From contig CALLAC010000025.1 in assembly GCA_938002655.1 (NCBI GenBank), positions 1-52,583 on the forward strand: a stretch of DNA of 52,583 nucleotides. The letters are read 5' to 3'. Below, piece by piece: positions 35,948 to 45,059 of the stretch. A model generated the notes under the pieces. The model saw only the letters and a list, made by a program, of their open reading frames with translations. It made no database searches and was not told where the DNA came from. Each line of letters begins with the position of its first letter. Within the stretch, counting starts at the first letter, position 1. Made by a program: the position numbers and the translations under genes. The DNA is from an uncultured Cytophagales bacterium. GTDB lineage: Bacteria > Bacteroidota > Bacteroidia > Cytophagales > Thermonemataceae.

Positions 35948-36913
35948 ATGAAGCCATTCCAATCTGATGTAGAAGCCGCCGATGCTATTGCTCAATCTTA
36001 TCAAAAGCTCAAAAAAGAAATCGGAAAAGTTATTGTAGGTCAAGAAGAAACTGTAAGGCTTTTGCTTACTTCTATTTTTTCGCAAGGGCATTGCTTGCTG
36101 ATAGGTGTGCCTGGGCTTGCCAAAACTTTGCTTGTGCAAACCCTAGCTTCGGTATTAGATTTGAGCTTCAATCGTATTCAATTCACTCCCGACTTGATGC
36201 CTTCGGATATTACAGGTTCGGAAACTTTGGATAAAGACCGCAATTTTCAGTTTATCAAAGGTCCTGTTTTTGCCAATATCATTTTGGCTGATGAAATTAA
36301 CCGTACCCCTCCCAAAACCCAAGCGGCACTCTTGGAAGCTATGCAAGAATATGCCGTAACCATTGCAGGCAAACGTTATGAACTGCCCAAGCCCTTTTTT
36401 GTACTCGCTACTCAAAATCCCATAGAGCAAGAAGGAACTTACCCTTTGCCTGAAGCACAATTGGATAGATTTATGTTCAATGTAATACTAGACTATCCGA
36501 GCTACCAAGACGAAGTGCAAGTGGTGAAAAATACTACTTCGGGGCTAAAAGTAGAACTTGAAAAAGTATTAGACGCTGAAACGCTTTTGTATTTCCAAAT
36601 ACTGGTTCGTAAAGTAATTGTAGCAGATAACGTAGTAGAATATGCTGTAAAACTCGTACAAAAAACTCGTCCTCATACACAAAATGCTTCCAAAGAAGCT
36701 AACGACTACTTAGAGTGGGGAGCAGGTCCTAGAGCCTCGCAATATCTGATAGTGGGGGCTAAATGCAATGCACTACTGCATGGCAAGTATTCACCTGATA
36801 TTGAAGATGTAAAAGCAGTAGCCAAGCCCATACTGCGTCATAGAATTGTACGCAATTTCAGAGCTGAAGCAGAAAGAATTAGTGTAGATAACATCATCGA
36901 GGCTTTGTTGTAA
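35948..36913 (+). CDS. MoxR-family AAA+ ATPase
   Basis: A 321-residue MoxR chaperone-like ATPase. Walker A is GVPGLAKT (53-60), Walker B ILADEINR (112-119), followed by the sensor ATQNPIEQEGTYPLPEAQLDRF and the lid domain ending in RHRIVRNFRAEAE. The ATG at 35948 fits the family; an ATG at 35810 would overlap the deacetylase gene by 50 bases. MoxR genes usually sit beside DUF58 and VWA-domain genes; here the next gene is the convergent efflux pump, so the partners are missing or elsewhere. It is 88 bases behind the deacetylase gene. Confidence 0.95.
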   Translation: MKPFQSDVEAADAIAQSYQKLKKEIGKVIVGQEETVRLLLTSIFSQGHCLLIGVPGLAKTLLVQTLASVLDLSFNRIQFTPDLMPSDITGSETLDKDRNFQFIKGPVFANIILADEINRTPPKTQAALLEAMQEYAVTIAGKRYELPKPFFVLATQNPIEQEGTYPLPEAQLDRFMFNVILDYPSYQDEVQVVKNTTSGLKVELEKVLDAETLLYFQILVRKVIVADNVVEYAVKLVQKTRPHTQNASKEANDYLEWGAGPRASQYLIVGAKCNALLHGKYSPDIEDVKAVAKPILRHRIVRNFRAEAERISVDNIIEALL

Positions 36914-36979
36914 TTGTTTGGGCTAAAATAGTACCCAATCTGCAAGGTTTATAAAAACTCATAGATTTTTCAGAGTTTA

Positions 36980-39900
36980 TTAAGTTTTGAAAGCGTAATT
37001 TACAGTTGCTTTGATGCTTTTTTGTTCAAAAAGATAATACAAAATTGGTAAAACGATAAGTGTAAGAAAAGTAGCCGAAAGCAAACCGCCAATCACTACC
37101 GTAGCAAGTGGTTTTTGTACTTCTGCCCCTGCCGAAGTAGAAAGAGCCATTGGCAAAAAGCCCAAACTTGCTACCGAAGCCGTCATCAGTACGGGGCGAA
37201 GCCGTACCAAAACCCCTATCATAATGCGTCTGTGTAGGTTTTTGATGCCTTCTTTGGCTAATTGATTGAAATAGCCTATCAGAACGATACCGTTCAGCAC
37301 CGAAACCCCAAACAAAGCAATAAAACCTACCCCCGCCGAAATACTAAACGGCATATCCCGAAGCCAAAGAGCCAACACGCCCCCAATCGCCGAAAGAGGA
37401 ATAGCCGTAAAAATCAGCATTGCTTGCTTGACAGAATGAAACGTAAAATACAAAAGCAAGAAAATCAGCCCCAAAGCTATCGGTACGGCTATCATTAAGC
37501 GTTGTTTGCCTTTTTCGAGGTTTTCAAACTGCCCACCATATTCTACATAATAGCCCACAGGCAACTTGATTTGACGCTCTTCAAAGATGCGTTGCATATC
37601 TTTTACTACGCTCTCTACATCACGCCCACGTACATTGACGCCTATCACGATACGCCTTTTGGTATTTTCGCGAGAAATTTGCACAGGTGCAGACTGATAA
37701 TCAATAGTTGCAAGCTCTTCTAATCTTACCTGACTGCCCTGCGGCGTGCGTACATAGAGGTTTTTCAGATTTTCAAGGCTGTTTCGGTTGGTAGTATCCA
37801 AACGAATGACTAAATCGAAACGTTTTTCGCCTTCAAACACTATGCCTGCTACTTCGCCTGCGAAGGCAGTTCGTACTGCCTGATTGAGTGTCTGAATATC
37901 CAAGCCATATTGGGCTATTTTAGCTCGGTTGTACTGCACAAGCATTTGAGGCAAGCCCAAAACTTGCTCTACTTTTATATCGGCTACACCTTGAATTTTT
38001 TTGAGTTTTTGGGCAGTTTGTTCGGCTTTTTTGGTAAGAATTTCCAAATTTTCGCCATATATCTTCAAGGCAATATCCGATTTTACGCCTGTCATTAGCT
38101 CATTGAAACGCATCTGGATAGGCTGTTGGAACTCAAAATTTACGCCTAAAATATGCTCTTGCAGGGCTTGGTGCATCTTTTCGGCAAGTTCTTCTTTGCT
38201 ACGGGCAGTTGTCCATTCGGATTTATCTTTCAAAATCACCATTAAATCGTTGGCTTCAATGGGCATCGGGTCGGTAGGGATTTCCGAAGAGCCAATCTTT
38301 GAAACACAAGTTTTCACTTCGGGAAATTTGAGCAAAATCTTTTCAACTTCGGTAGAAATGCGTATCGTTTCCGATAGTGAAGTTCCTGCTTTTAGGCGGG
38401 TTTCAATAGCAAAATCGCCTTCATCGAGTTGTGGAATAAACTCCCCTCCCAAACGGCTGAAAATCCATAAAGCCACTACAAAAATTGAGAAGGTAGCTAC
38501 TAAAATCGCTATTTTTCGCCTCAAAGCCCAAAGCATAATCGGCTGATATACAAGAGCTATGCGGTGCATCAATTTATCTGAAAAGTTTTCTTTCAGGCTA
38601 ATTTTTTTGCTCAACACCAAAGCCGACATCATTGGCACGTAGGTAAGCGAAAGAATAAAAGCTCCTAAAATAGCAAAACTTACAGCTTGTGCCATCGGCT
38701 TGAACATCTTGCCCTCTACGCCTGAAAGCGACCAAATCGGTAGATACACCATCAGGATAATAATTTCGCCAAAAGCCGCTGACTGCCTGATTTTCCTTGC
38801 CGCCGAAAAGACCTTTTCGTCCATTGCTTGCTGTGAGATTTGGTGCGAAAGTTGTGTTTTGGGCAAGCCTGTATGTAAATAGTGCAAAATTGCCTCAACG
38901 ATAATTACTGCTCCATCAACGACTAAACCGAAATCAATTGCTCCCAAACTCATCAGGTTCGCCGAAACACCAAACAGGTTCATCATTGCCAAGGTGAAAA
39001 GCAAAGCCAAAGGAATAACACTCGCCACTACCAAGCCTGCCCGCAGGTTTCCCAAAAATAAAATCAAGACGAAAACGACAATCAGCCCGCCCAAAGCCAA
39101 ATTTTCGGACACGGTGAAAATCGCCTTATTTACCAAAATCGTTCTATCCAAAAATGGTTCTATGACAAGCCCTTCGGGCAAAGTAGTCTGTATTTGGGCA
39201 ATTCGTTCTTTTACTTTGGTAATTACTTGGGCAGAATTTGCCCCTTTGAGCATCATCACAATTCCACCAACTACTTCGCCTTTGCCGTCTTGGGTCATTG
39301 CTCCGTAGCGGGTGGCACTGCCTAAGTGTACTTTTGCCACATCTCTAATGAAAATGGGCATACCATTGGGCATAGTTTTGATGGGAGTTTGTTCGATATC
39401 TTGCAGAGTTTTTACAAAACCTTCGGCACGAATGAAATAGGCTTGCCCTTGCTTTTCGATATAGCTTCCGCCGGTATTTTCGTTGTTGCGGTGCAGAGCC
39501 TCAAACACTTCGGCGATAGTGAGGTCATAAGCTCGGAGCTTTTCGGTTTCAAGGGCAACTTCGTATTGTTTTACTTTTCCACCAAAACTATTCACCTCCA
39601 CTACGCCCTCTGTACCTGCCAAACGGCGTTTGACAATCCAATCTTGGATAGTTCGCAAATCTTGGGCATTGTAGCGTTTTTCGTAACCTTTTTTCGGGCG
39701 AATGACGTACTGGTAAATCTCACCTAAACCTGTTGAAACAGGAGCCATATAGGGTTGCCCCATAGTAGCGGGAATATCCTTTTCAGCTAATTTGATTTTT
39801 TCGGCAATCCATTGCCGAGCCAAATATACATCTGTATCTTCACTGAACACAATCGTAATTACCGAAAGTCCAAAACGAGAAATAGAGCGGATTTCCTCTA

Positions 39901-40135
39901 CGTTTTGCAAATTAGCAAAAGCAATTTCTAAAGGAGCGGTAATAAATTGCTCTACTTCTTGGGCAGAAAACTGCGGTGCTGAGGTAATTACTTGCACTTG
40001 GTTGTTGGTAATATCAGGAACGGCGTCAATGGGAATTTGCGTAACCGAAAAGCCTCCCCAAATTATCAATGCCAAGACGAAAACGCCTACAATGATTTTA
40101 TTCCGGATTGAAAATCCGATAATAGCATCTAACAT
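36980..40135 (-). CDS. CzcA-type RND heavy-metal efflux pump
   Basis: A 1051-residue inner-membrane RND transporter of the heavy-metal subfamily. The proton-relay signature DFGLVVDGAVIIVE carries D401, D407 and E414, matching D402, D408 and E415 of CzcA. Twelve membrane helices and two large periplasmic loops are present (for example PIDAVPDITNNQVQV and LDEGDFAIETRLKAG). It exports a divalent or monovalent metal by proton antiport. The fusion protein (CzcB) and outer-membrane channel (CzcC) genes normally adjoin; here neither is near. A small His-rich secreted protein gene lies upstream on the same strand. The start at 40135 is family-like; 40189 adds 18 residues. Confidence 0.95.
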   Translation of the reverse strand: MLDAIIGFSIRNKIIVGVFVLALIIWGGFSVTQIPIDAVPDITNNQVQVITSAPQFSAQEVEQFITAPLEIAFANLQNVEEIRSISRFGLSVITIVFSEDTDVYLARQWIAEKIKLAEKDIPATMGQPYMAPVSTGLGEIYQYVIRPKKGYEKRYNAQDLRTIQDWIVKRRLAGTEGVVEVNSFGGKVKQYEVALETEKLRAYDLTIAEVFEALHRNNENTGGSYIEKQGQAYFIRAEGFVKTLQDIEQTPIKTMPNGMPIFIRDVAKVHLGSATRYGAMTQDGKGEVVGGIVMMLKGANSAQVITKVKERIAQIQTTLPEGLVIEPFLDRTILVNKAIFTVSENLALGGLIVVFVLILFLGNLRAGLVVASVIPLALLFTLAMMNLFGVSANLMSLGAIDFGLVVDGAVIIVEAILHYLHTGLPKTQLSHQISQQAMDEKVFSAARKIRQSAAFGEIIILMVYLPIWSLSGVEGKMFKPMAQAVSFAILGAFILSLTYVPMMSALVLSKKISLKENFSDKLMHRIALVYQPIMLWALRRKIAILVATFSIFVVALWIFSRLGGEFIPQLDEGDFAIETRLKAGTSLSETIRISTEVEKILLKFPEVKTCVSKIGSSEIPTDPMPIEANDLMVILKDKSEWTTARSKEELAEKMHQALQEHILGVNFEFQQPIQMRFNELMTGVKSDIALKIYGENLEILTKKAEQTAQKLKKIQGVADIKVEQVLGLPQMLVQYNRAKIAQYGLDIQTLNQAVRTAFAGEVAGIVFEGEKRFDLVIRLDTTNRNSLENLKNLYVRTPQGSQVRLEELATIDYQSAPVQISRENTKRRIVIGVNVRGRDVESVVKDMQRIFEERQIKLPVGYYVEYGGQFENLEKGKQRLMIAVPIALGLIFLLLYFTFHSVKQAMLIFTAIPLSAIGGVLALWLRDMPFSISAGVGFIALFGVSVLNGIVLIGYFNQLAKEGIKNLHRRIMIGVLVRLRPVLMTASVASLGFLPMALSTSAGAEVQKPLATVVIGGLLSATFLTLIVLPILYYLFEQKSIKATVNYAFKT

Positions 40136-40249
40136 AGTTGATTTTTTAGTTTCTTTTGAAAAAAGTCGTAAACTCATTGAGCGAAGCAAAATGAGCAGAG
40201 TTGAAATGACTAAGTTCGCTGATATAGAGAACTCAGCAAATCAAAGAAA

Positions 40250-40636
40250 CTAAACACGAGGTGGCTGGAAACTCTCGTCTACGATTTGGAAATGATAAAA
40301 AGACTGCCAATCAAGGTAGTTTTTGATTTGGTTGATGGGTTGTATTTGTTTTTGTATTTCAAAAGAAGTATGAGATAAAATGATTAGGCTCGCACATTCG
40401 GTGTGGTGGCATTGTAAGGGCAAATTTTTATGTTTTTTAGAGTCTTGTTTTTGATGTTCGGTATGGGTGTAATGAAGCCACAAAAATTGCCAAAAACTAA
40501 TATTTTCTTGCCTCTGATGTTCAGCAAAATGTTTGAGTAAATTGCTCATATCGCCTAAGTAGTGAGTGTCGCTTTTAGGCAAAAAAGCAGTTAGGCTTAT
40601 CCAAAGGCTTAATAGTATAGTAGCGATTTGTTTCAT
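40250..40636 (-). CDS. Small His-rich exported protein upstream of czcA
   Basis: A 128-residue protein with an N-terminal hydrophobic segment (MKQIATILLSLWISLTAFLP), probably a signal or anchor. The rest is rich in His, Gln and Lys (YLGDMSNLLKHFAEHQRQEN, HYTHTEHQKQDSKKHKN, QCHHTECA) and ends with the tail FQPPRV. Small proteins of this kind often precede CzcCBA-type pump genes in Bacteroidota and may bind metal in the periplasm; this is inference from position and composition. The ATG at 40636 is chosen for the signal sequence; 40777 would run over the mutL start on the other strand. It is 114 bases upstream of czcA. Confidence 0.7.
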   Translation of the reverse strand: MKQIATILLSLWISLTAFLPKSDTHYLGDMSNLLKHFAEHQRQENISFWQFLWLHYTHTEHQKQDSKKHKNLPLQCHHTECASLIILSHTSFEIQKQIQPINQIKNYLDWQSFYHFQIVDESFQPPRV

Positions 40637-40688
40637 GAAACAAAGTTCGTAACAAGAACGTTTAGAACCAAAATAAATTATGTTGAGG

Positions 40689-40718
40689 TTGTATTTTGAG
40701 ATAAATTCCGTAAGTTTG
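40689..40718 (+). promoter_or_regulatory. Promoter of mutL
   Basis: TTG at 40689-40691, a 19-base spacer and TAAGTTTG at 40711-40718 fit the consensus; the leader to the ATG at 40737 is about 12 bases. Confidence 0.6.
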
Positions 40719-40736
40719 TCTTGAAATTCAATAGCT

Positions 40737-42584
40737 ATGCAAGATATTATCCGTCTTTTGCCTGATTCACTTGCCAACCAAATTGCGGCAGGGGAAGTGG
40801 TTCAGCGACCTGCTTCTGTCGTGAAAGAGTTGTTAGAAAATTCTATTGATGCAGGTGCAAGCTCTATACAACTCATCATCAAAGATGCAGGGAAAACACT
40901 CATCCAAGTAGTAGATGACGGGGTGGGAATGTCAGAAACAGATGCTCGAATGAGCTTTGAACGCCACGCCACTTCCAAAATCAAGACTCAAGAAGATTTA
41001 TTTAAAATAATGACAATGGGTTTTCGAGGGGAGGCTTTGGCTTCTATTGCGGCTGTGGCACAAGTAGAAATGCGTACGCGTAGAGAAATGGATAGTTTAG
41101 GAACTCAAATCATCATTGAGGGGAGTGAGCTAAAAAGTCAGAGTAAAATTAATTGCCCCAAAGGAACGTCTATTGCAGTAAAAAATCTTTTTTTCAATGT
41201 GCCTGCTCGCCGAAATTTCTTGAAGTCTAATCCCGTAGAAACCAAGCACATCCTTGATGAGTTTCAGCGAATAGCTTTGGCTTTTCCTGAAGTTGCTTTC
41301 CGATTGTATCATAATGACGAAGAGATTTACAACTTACCCAAAGGCAAATTGGCTCAGCGTATTGTAGGCATTTTCGGAAAAAACTATCGCGAAGGGCTTA
41401 TCGCTTGCCAAGAAGAAACTGCCTTACTCAAGATAAAAGGCTACCTTGGCAAACCTGAACTTGCCAAAAAAACGCGTGGAGAGCAGTTTTTCTTTGTAAA
41501 TAATCGTTTCATTAGGCATGCATACTTGCATCATGCTCTAATGACTTGCTATCAAGACCTTTTGCCTAAGGAGCATAACCCTTTCTATGTAATTTTTTTA
41601 GAAATTGAACCGCAACACATTGATATAAACGTGCATCCTACGAAAACCGAAATTAAGTTTGATGACGAAAAAAGCATTTATGCCATTTTACAAGCCAGTG
41701 TACGCAAGGCTTTGGGTTCGGTACAAAGCAATTTAGATTTTGAGGAAAAGCCTTTTATCTTTGATGCTGTTTTTAGCACTGAAAAAAACACTTTTGCTGA
41801 TAAGCCAACGCAGTTTTCGCCCAAAGATAGTTTCAGCAGTTTGGGTAAAACTACCTATCGTGAAAAAAGTAACCTACGGAATTGGGAAAGTATTTTTACA
41901 GGCCTAAAAAGCCGAGCTATTCAAACCTTTGAGCAAGAGAAAGGCGATATTTTCCCGCAAGAAAATATTTCAGAAACTGCTACACTCGCCAAAGAATACG
42001 AAAATCCTGAAACTAAAACTTTTCAGCTACATCAAAGATATATTGTAACGCAAATTAGGGCAGGTTTATTGATTATAGACCAACATTTGGCACATCAGCG
42101 TATTTTATACGATAAGTTTTTGAGCCTTTTGCAGAGCGAAGGTTCGGGGCGAGTTTCGCAGCAATTGCTTTTCCCCATAGAAATTCCTTTGAACCCTACC
42201 GATTTGGCTCTGGTGCAAGATATTGCCGAACAGATACGCTATTTAGGCTTTAATTTTGAACTAAACTACGAGGGAATGATTCTGTATGGTACGCCCCCGA
42301 ACTTGCCTCGTGAGCAAGAAAAAGAAATTGTAGAGTCTTTCATCGAGCAAATCAAGCATTCGGCAGATATTGGCCTCTTTCCTTCGCAAGAAAAAATCGC
42401 CCGCCTGATGGCTCAACGTTCAGCCTTACGCTATGGAACAAAATTGGGTTCTGCTGAAATACAAACACTTTTGGCACAACTTTTCGCCTCTTCCAACCCT
42501 AATTATAGCCCCAATGGAGAGCCTACAATGATACTGGTAGATATGGTAAAAATTGGGGAATGGTTTGCCAGCGGCATACATTAA
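40737..42584 (+). CDS. mutL: DNA mismatch repair protein MutL
   Basis: A 615-residue MutL. The GHKL ATPase core is intact: IAAGEVVQRPASVVKELLENSIDAG with E34 and N35, VVDDGVGM, FERHATSK and TMGFRGEAL. A linker (330-425) leads to the C-terminal dimerisation domain. The endonuclease motif expected in MutH-lacking bacteria, DQHA(X)2E(X)4E, reads DQHLAHQRILYDKF at 448-461 (E to Q, E to D), and the CPHGRP-type motif reads SPNGEP at 591-596 without Cys or His. The nick-making activity may therefore be altered or lost, or the motif may be a lineage variant. No mutH is in the window. Confidence 0.95.
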   Translation: MQDIIRLLPDSLANQIAAGEVVQRPASVVKELLENSIDAGASSIQLIIKDAGKTLIQVVDDGVGMSETDARMSFERHATSKIKTQEDLFKIMTMGFRGEALASIAAVAQVEMRTRREMDSLGTQIIIEGSELKSQSKINCPKGTSIAVKNLFFNVPARRNFLKSNPVETKHILDEFQRIALAFPEVAFRLYHNDEEIYNLPKGKLAQRIVGIFGKNYREGLIACQEETALLKIKGYLGKPELAKKTRGEQFFFVNNRFIRHAYLHHALMTCYQDLLPKEHNPFYVIFLEIEPQHIDINVHPTKTEIKFDDEKSIYAILQASVRKALGSVQSNLDFEEKPFIFDAVFSTEKNTFADKPTQFSPKDSFSSLGKTTYREKSNLRNWESIFTGLKSRAIQTFEQEKGDIFPQENISETATLAKEYENPETKTFQLHQRYIVTQIRAGLLIIDQHLAHQRILYDKFLSLLQSEGSGRVSQQLLFPIEIPLNPTDLALVQDIAEQIRYLGFNFELNYEGMILYGTPPNLPREQEKEIVESFIEQIKHSADIGLFPSQEKIARLMAQRSALRYGTKLGSAEIQTLLAQLFASSNPNYSPNGEPTMILVDMVKIGEWFASGIH

Positions 42585-42692
42585 GCGAAAATTAAATTTT
42601 GATTAGAAGATTTTACAAGCCACCTTTCATGGGAAAATTGTATTATTTTTGCAAAAAGTTATCATTTTGCCAAGTTTCCATTAATCAAAAAA

Positions 42693-43829
42693 ATGAAAGT
42701 TTCAACCCAAGTAAGCACAATTTTTCATAATTCGCAAACGCGTTTGGGGCAAAATGTGTCTCGTATTGCTTTGCTTTTGCTACTGACTTTATTTTTTCTC
42801 TTTGCTTTGGATATGGCTATTGAAAGCCTCAAACATATCATAGGCATTGAGTATTTACGCAAATCTTTGAATGAAATTTATAATCCTTTTATTGGGCTTT
42901 TTGTGGGTATTTTGGCAACTGCTTTGGTGCAAAGCAGTACTCTGATAACTTCTTTGGCAGTAGCTCTCGTAGCGGCAGGTACCGTGAGTATTTCTAATGC
43001 TATTCCGCTTGTAATGGGAGCTAACATAGGTACAACCATTACGGCTATGCTGGTGGCTTTTGGGCACGTAGGCAAACGAAAAGAATTTCGCAAAGCCATT
43101 TCAGGAAGCCTTTTACACGTGCTTGCCAATATTTTACCAACACTTGTTATTTTTCCATTAGAGTATAGCTTCGGTTTTCTTACCAAACTTTCTTTGTTTT
43201 TTGCTTCTTGGGTTTCGGGAGAAGGAAAAATCTTTTCTTTTGAAGGATGGCAGTTTAGCAAGTATATTACTCAGCCTATACTCTATCATTTGCCATTGGT
43301 AGAACACAGCTGGATTTTTCTGCTTGTAAGTGTGATAGGTGTTTTTGCTTGTATTCGCTTGTTTATTTTGCTTTTCAAAAATTGGCTTGTAAGCGACCTC
43401 CTGCATAAAATCCAAAATGTTTTTTGGGTTACTTCGTGGAGAGCCTTTGGCTGGGGAACGCTTATTACTGCAATTATTCATTCTAGCACCGTAGTTACTT
43501 GTTTTTTGGTTACGCTTATTGGTTCAAACAAGCTTTCTATTCGGCAGGCTTTACCTTTCATTTTAGGAGCAAACCTGGGAACAACGCTTACGGCTCTTAC
43601 TGCCTCTTTGGGGAAAACAGAAACTGCTATTAGTATTGCTTTTGCTCACTTTTTATTCAATGTGTTTTCGGTGCTCATAATTTTGCCTATTCCTTACCTG
43701 AAAATGCGTTTTATATTTCTCAGCCGCTATTTGGGTAAATTGATGATGAACTACCGCTTGCTTGCTTTTGCTTTTGTCCTGATTTTCTTTTTTCTTTTGC
43801 CTTTCGTTCTGATTTACTTGCACAAGTGA
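42693..43829 (+). CDS. Na/Pi-cotransporter family protein
   Basis: A 378-residue membrane transporter of the Na+/phosphate symporter family. The family's two inverted repeats show as VQSSTLITSLAVALVAAGTVS and MGANIGTTITAMLVA in the first half, and IHSSTVVTCFLVTLIGSNK with LGANLGTTLTALTAS in the second. About eight to nine hydrophobic helices are present. The C-terminal PhoU-like domain found in some members is absent, so it is a short form. It probably imports phosphate with sodium; the substrate is inferred from family. The next gene's first in-frame codons overlap its end. Confidence 0.92.
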   Translation: MKVSTQVSTIFHNSQTRLGQNVSRIALLLLLTLFFLFALDMAIESLKHIIGIEYLRKSLNEIYNPFIGLFVGILATALVQSSTLITSLAVALVAAGTVSISNAIPLVMGANIGTTITAMLVAFGHVGKRKEFRKAISGSLLHVLANILPTLVIFPLEYSFGFLTKLSLFFASWVSGEGKIFSFEGWQFSKYITQPILYHLPLVEHSWIFLLVSVIGVFACIRLFILLFKNWLVSDLLHKIQNVFWVTSWRAFGWGTLITAIIHSSTVVTCFLVTLIGSNKLSIRQALPFILGANLGTTLTALTASLGKTETAISIAFAHFLFNVFSVLIILPIPYLKMRFIFLSRYLGKLMMNYRLLAFAFVLIFFFLLPFVLIYLHK

Positions 43830-43873
43830 AGCATTTTTACTTTTTTTGCTCTTCACCCCAAAACGCAATGCTT

Positions 43874-44872
43874 ATGAAAAAGTTTTTTCTTGCAATTTTA
43901 TTGTGGGCAGGTACGCAACCTATTTTTGCTCAAAATGTAAAGCCCGTCATTGTAATTCACGGTGGAGCAGGCGTAATACGTAAAGCCGATATGACCCCCG
44001 AAAAAGAACGTGAATACGAAGCCAAACTGAAAGAAGCATTGGAAAAAGGTTATGCAGTTTTGGAAAAGGGAGCAAGTAGTTTAGATGCCGTAGAAGTGGC
44101 TATTCAGGTACTTGAAGAATCGCCGTTATTTAATGCGGGCAGGGGTTGTGTGCTAAACAACCAAGGAATGCCTGAGTTAGATGCTTCGATAATGAATGGA
44201 AAAACACTGGAAGCAGGAGCCGTAGCAGGGGTAAATAAAGTAAAAAGCCCCATTACCTTAGCTCGTACCATAATGAGCAAATCCGAACACGTAATGCTTG
44301 TAGGCAGTGGTGCCGAACTTTTTGCTAAACAACAAGGCTTAGAAATGGTAAAGCCCTCTTATTTTATTACCGAAAAACGCTCTCAACAGCTCAAAAAAGC
44401 CAAAGAAGCAGAAAAAAAAGATAGCAAATCTGATGCTGATTTTCTGAATTCTGATAAAAAATATGGCACCGTGGGCTGTGTAGCTCTGGATAAATTCGGA
44501 AATCTTGCCGCAGGTACATCTACGGGGGGTATGATGAACAAACGTTATGGCAGAGTAGGCGATTCGCCCATTATAGGAGCAGGCACATATGCCGATAACA
44601 ATGGTTGTGCCGTTTCTGCCACAGGGCACGGCGAATATTTCATTCGTTCTGCTGTTGCTTTTCGTGTGAATGCTCTCGTACAAATGAAAGGTCTTCCGCT
44701 TGCCCAAGCCGCCCAAGAGGCTATTCAGTTTATGGAGAATTTAGGAGGAACAGGAGGAATTATTGCTCTGGACAAAAATGGCAATATCGCTATGCCTTTC
44801 AACACCGAAGGAATGTATCGGGGCTATATTGATGCCAACAAAAATATGCTTATCCGTATGTATCGGGATTAG
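43874..44872 (+). CDS. Isoaspartyl peptidase/L-asparaginase, Ntn hydrolase, exported
   Basis: A 332-residue precursor that cuts itself to form the active alpha/beta enzyme. The autocleavage threonine is T199 in YGTVGCVALD; upstream features are IHGGAG (28-33), FNAGRGCVLN and LDASIMNGK, downstream TGHGEYFIR. A Lys/Glu/Ser-rich linker (165-195) precedes the cut, as in the family. The N-terminus MKKFFLAILLWAGTQPIFAQ is a signal peptide, so it works in the periplasm or outside. It degrades isoaspartyl dipeptides and asparagine. ATGs at 43868 and 43826 are in frame; 43874 gives the cleanest signal peptide. Confidence 0.94.
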   Translation: MKKFFLAILLWAGTQPIFAQNVKPVIVIHGGAGVIRKADMTPEKEREYEAKLKEALEKGYAVLEKGASSLDAVEVAIQVLEESPLFNAGRGCVLNNQGMPELDASIMNGKTLEAGAVAGVNKVKSPITLARTIMSKSEHVMLVGSGAELFAKQQGLEMVKPSYFITEKRSQQLKKAKEAEKKDSKSDADFLNSDKKYGTVGCVALDKFGNLAAGTSTGGMMNKRYGRVGDSPIIGAGTYADNNGCAVSATGHGEYFIRSAVAFRVNALVQMKGLPLAQAAQEAIQFMENLGGTGGIIALDKNGNIAMPFNTEGMYRGYIDANKNMLIRMYRD

Positions 44873-45059
44873 GAATTTGATTAAAAGGGGGTATGGTTTA
44901 AGATATACTCAAACAACTCATGCTGGGGGGGTGGGGTTACTCCAACCACCGATTTTATTTACTGAACAAGTTTTGGCTTGCAGCATCATCTCAAAATAAC
45001 TGCTTCGTTTTTGAAAAGCTATCAAGGTTTTTCTTACATTTACGCCAAAACTTTCGTAT

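Noticed and set aside
38001-38546. Open frames on the plus strand opposite czcA
   Set aside because: They mirror the codon pattern of the real efflux-pump gene and show no start signal or family features.
40637-40777. N-terminal extension of the His-rich protein to an ATG at 40777
   Set aside because: It would overlap the mutL start and promoter on the other strand and hide the signal sequence starting at 40636.
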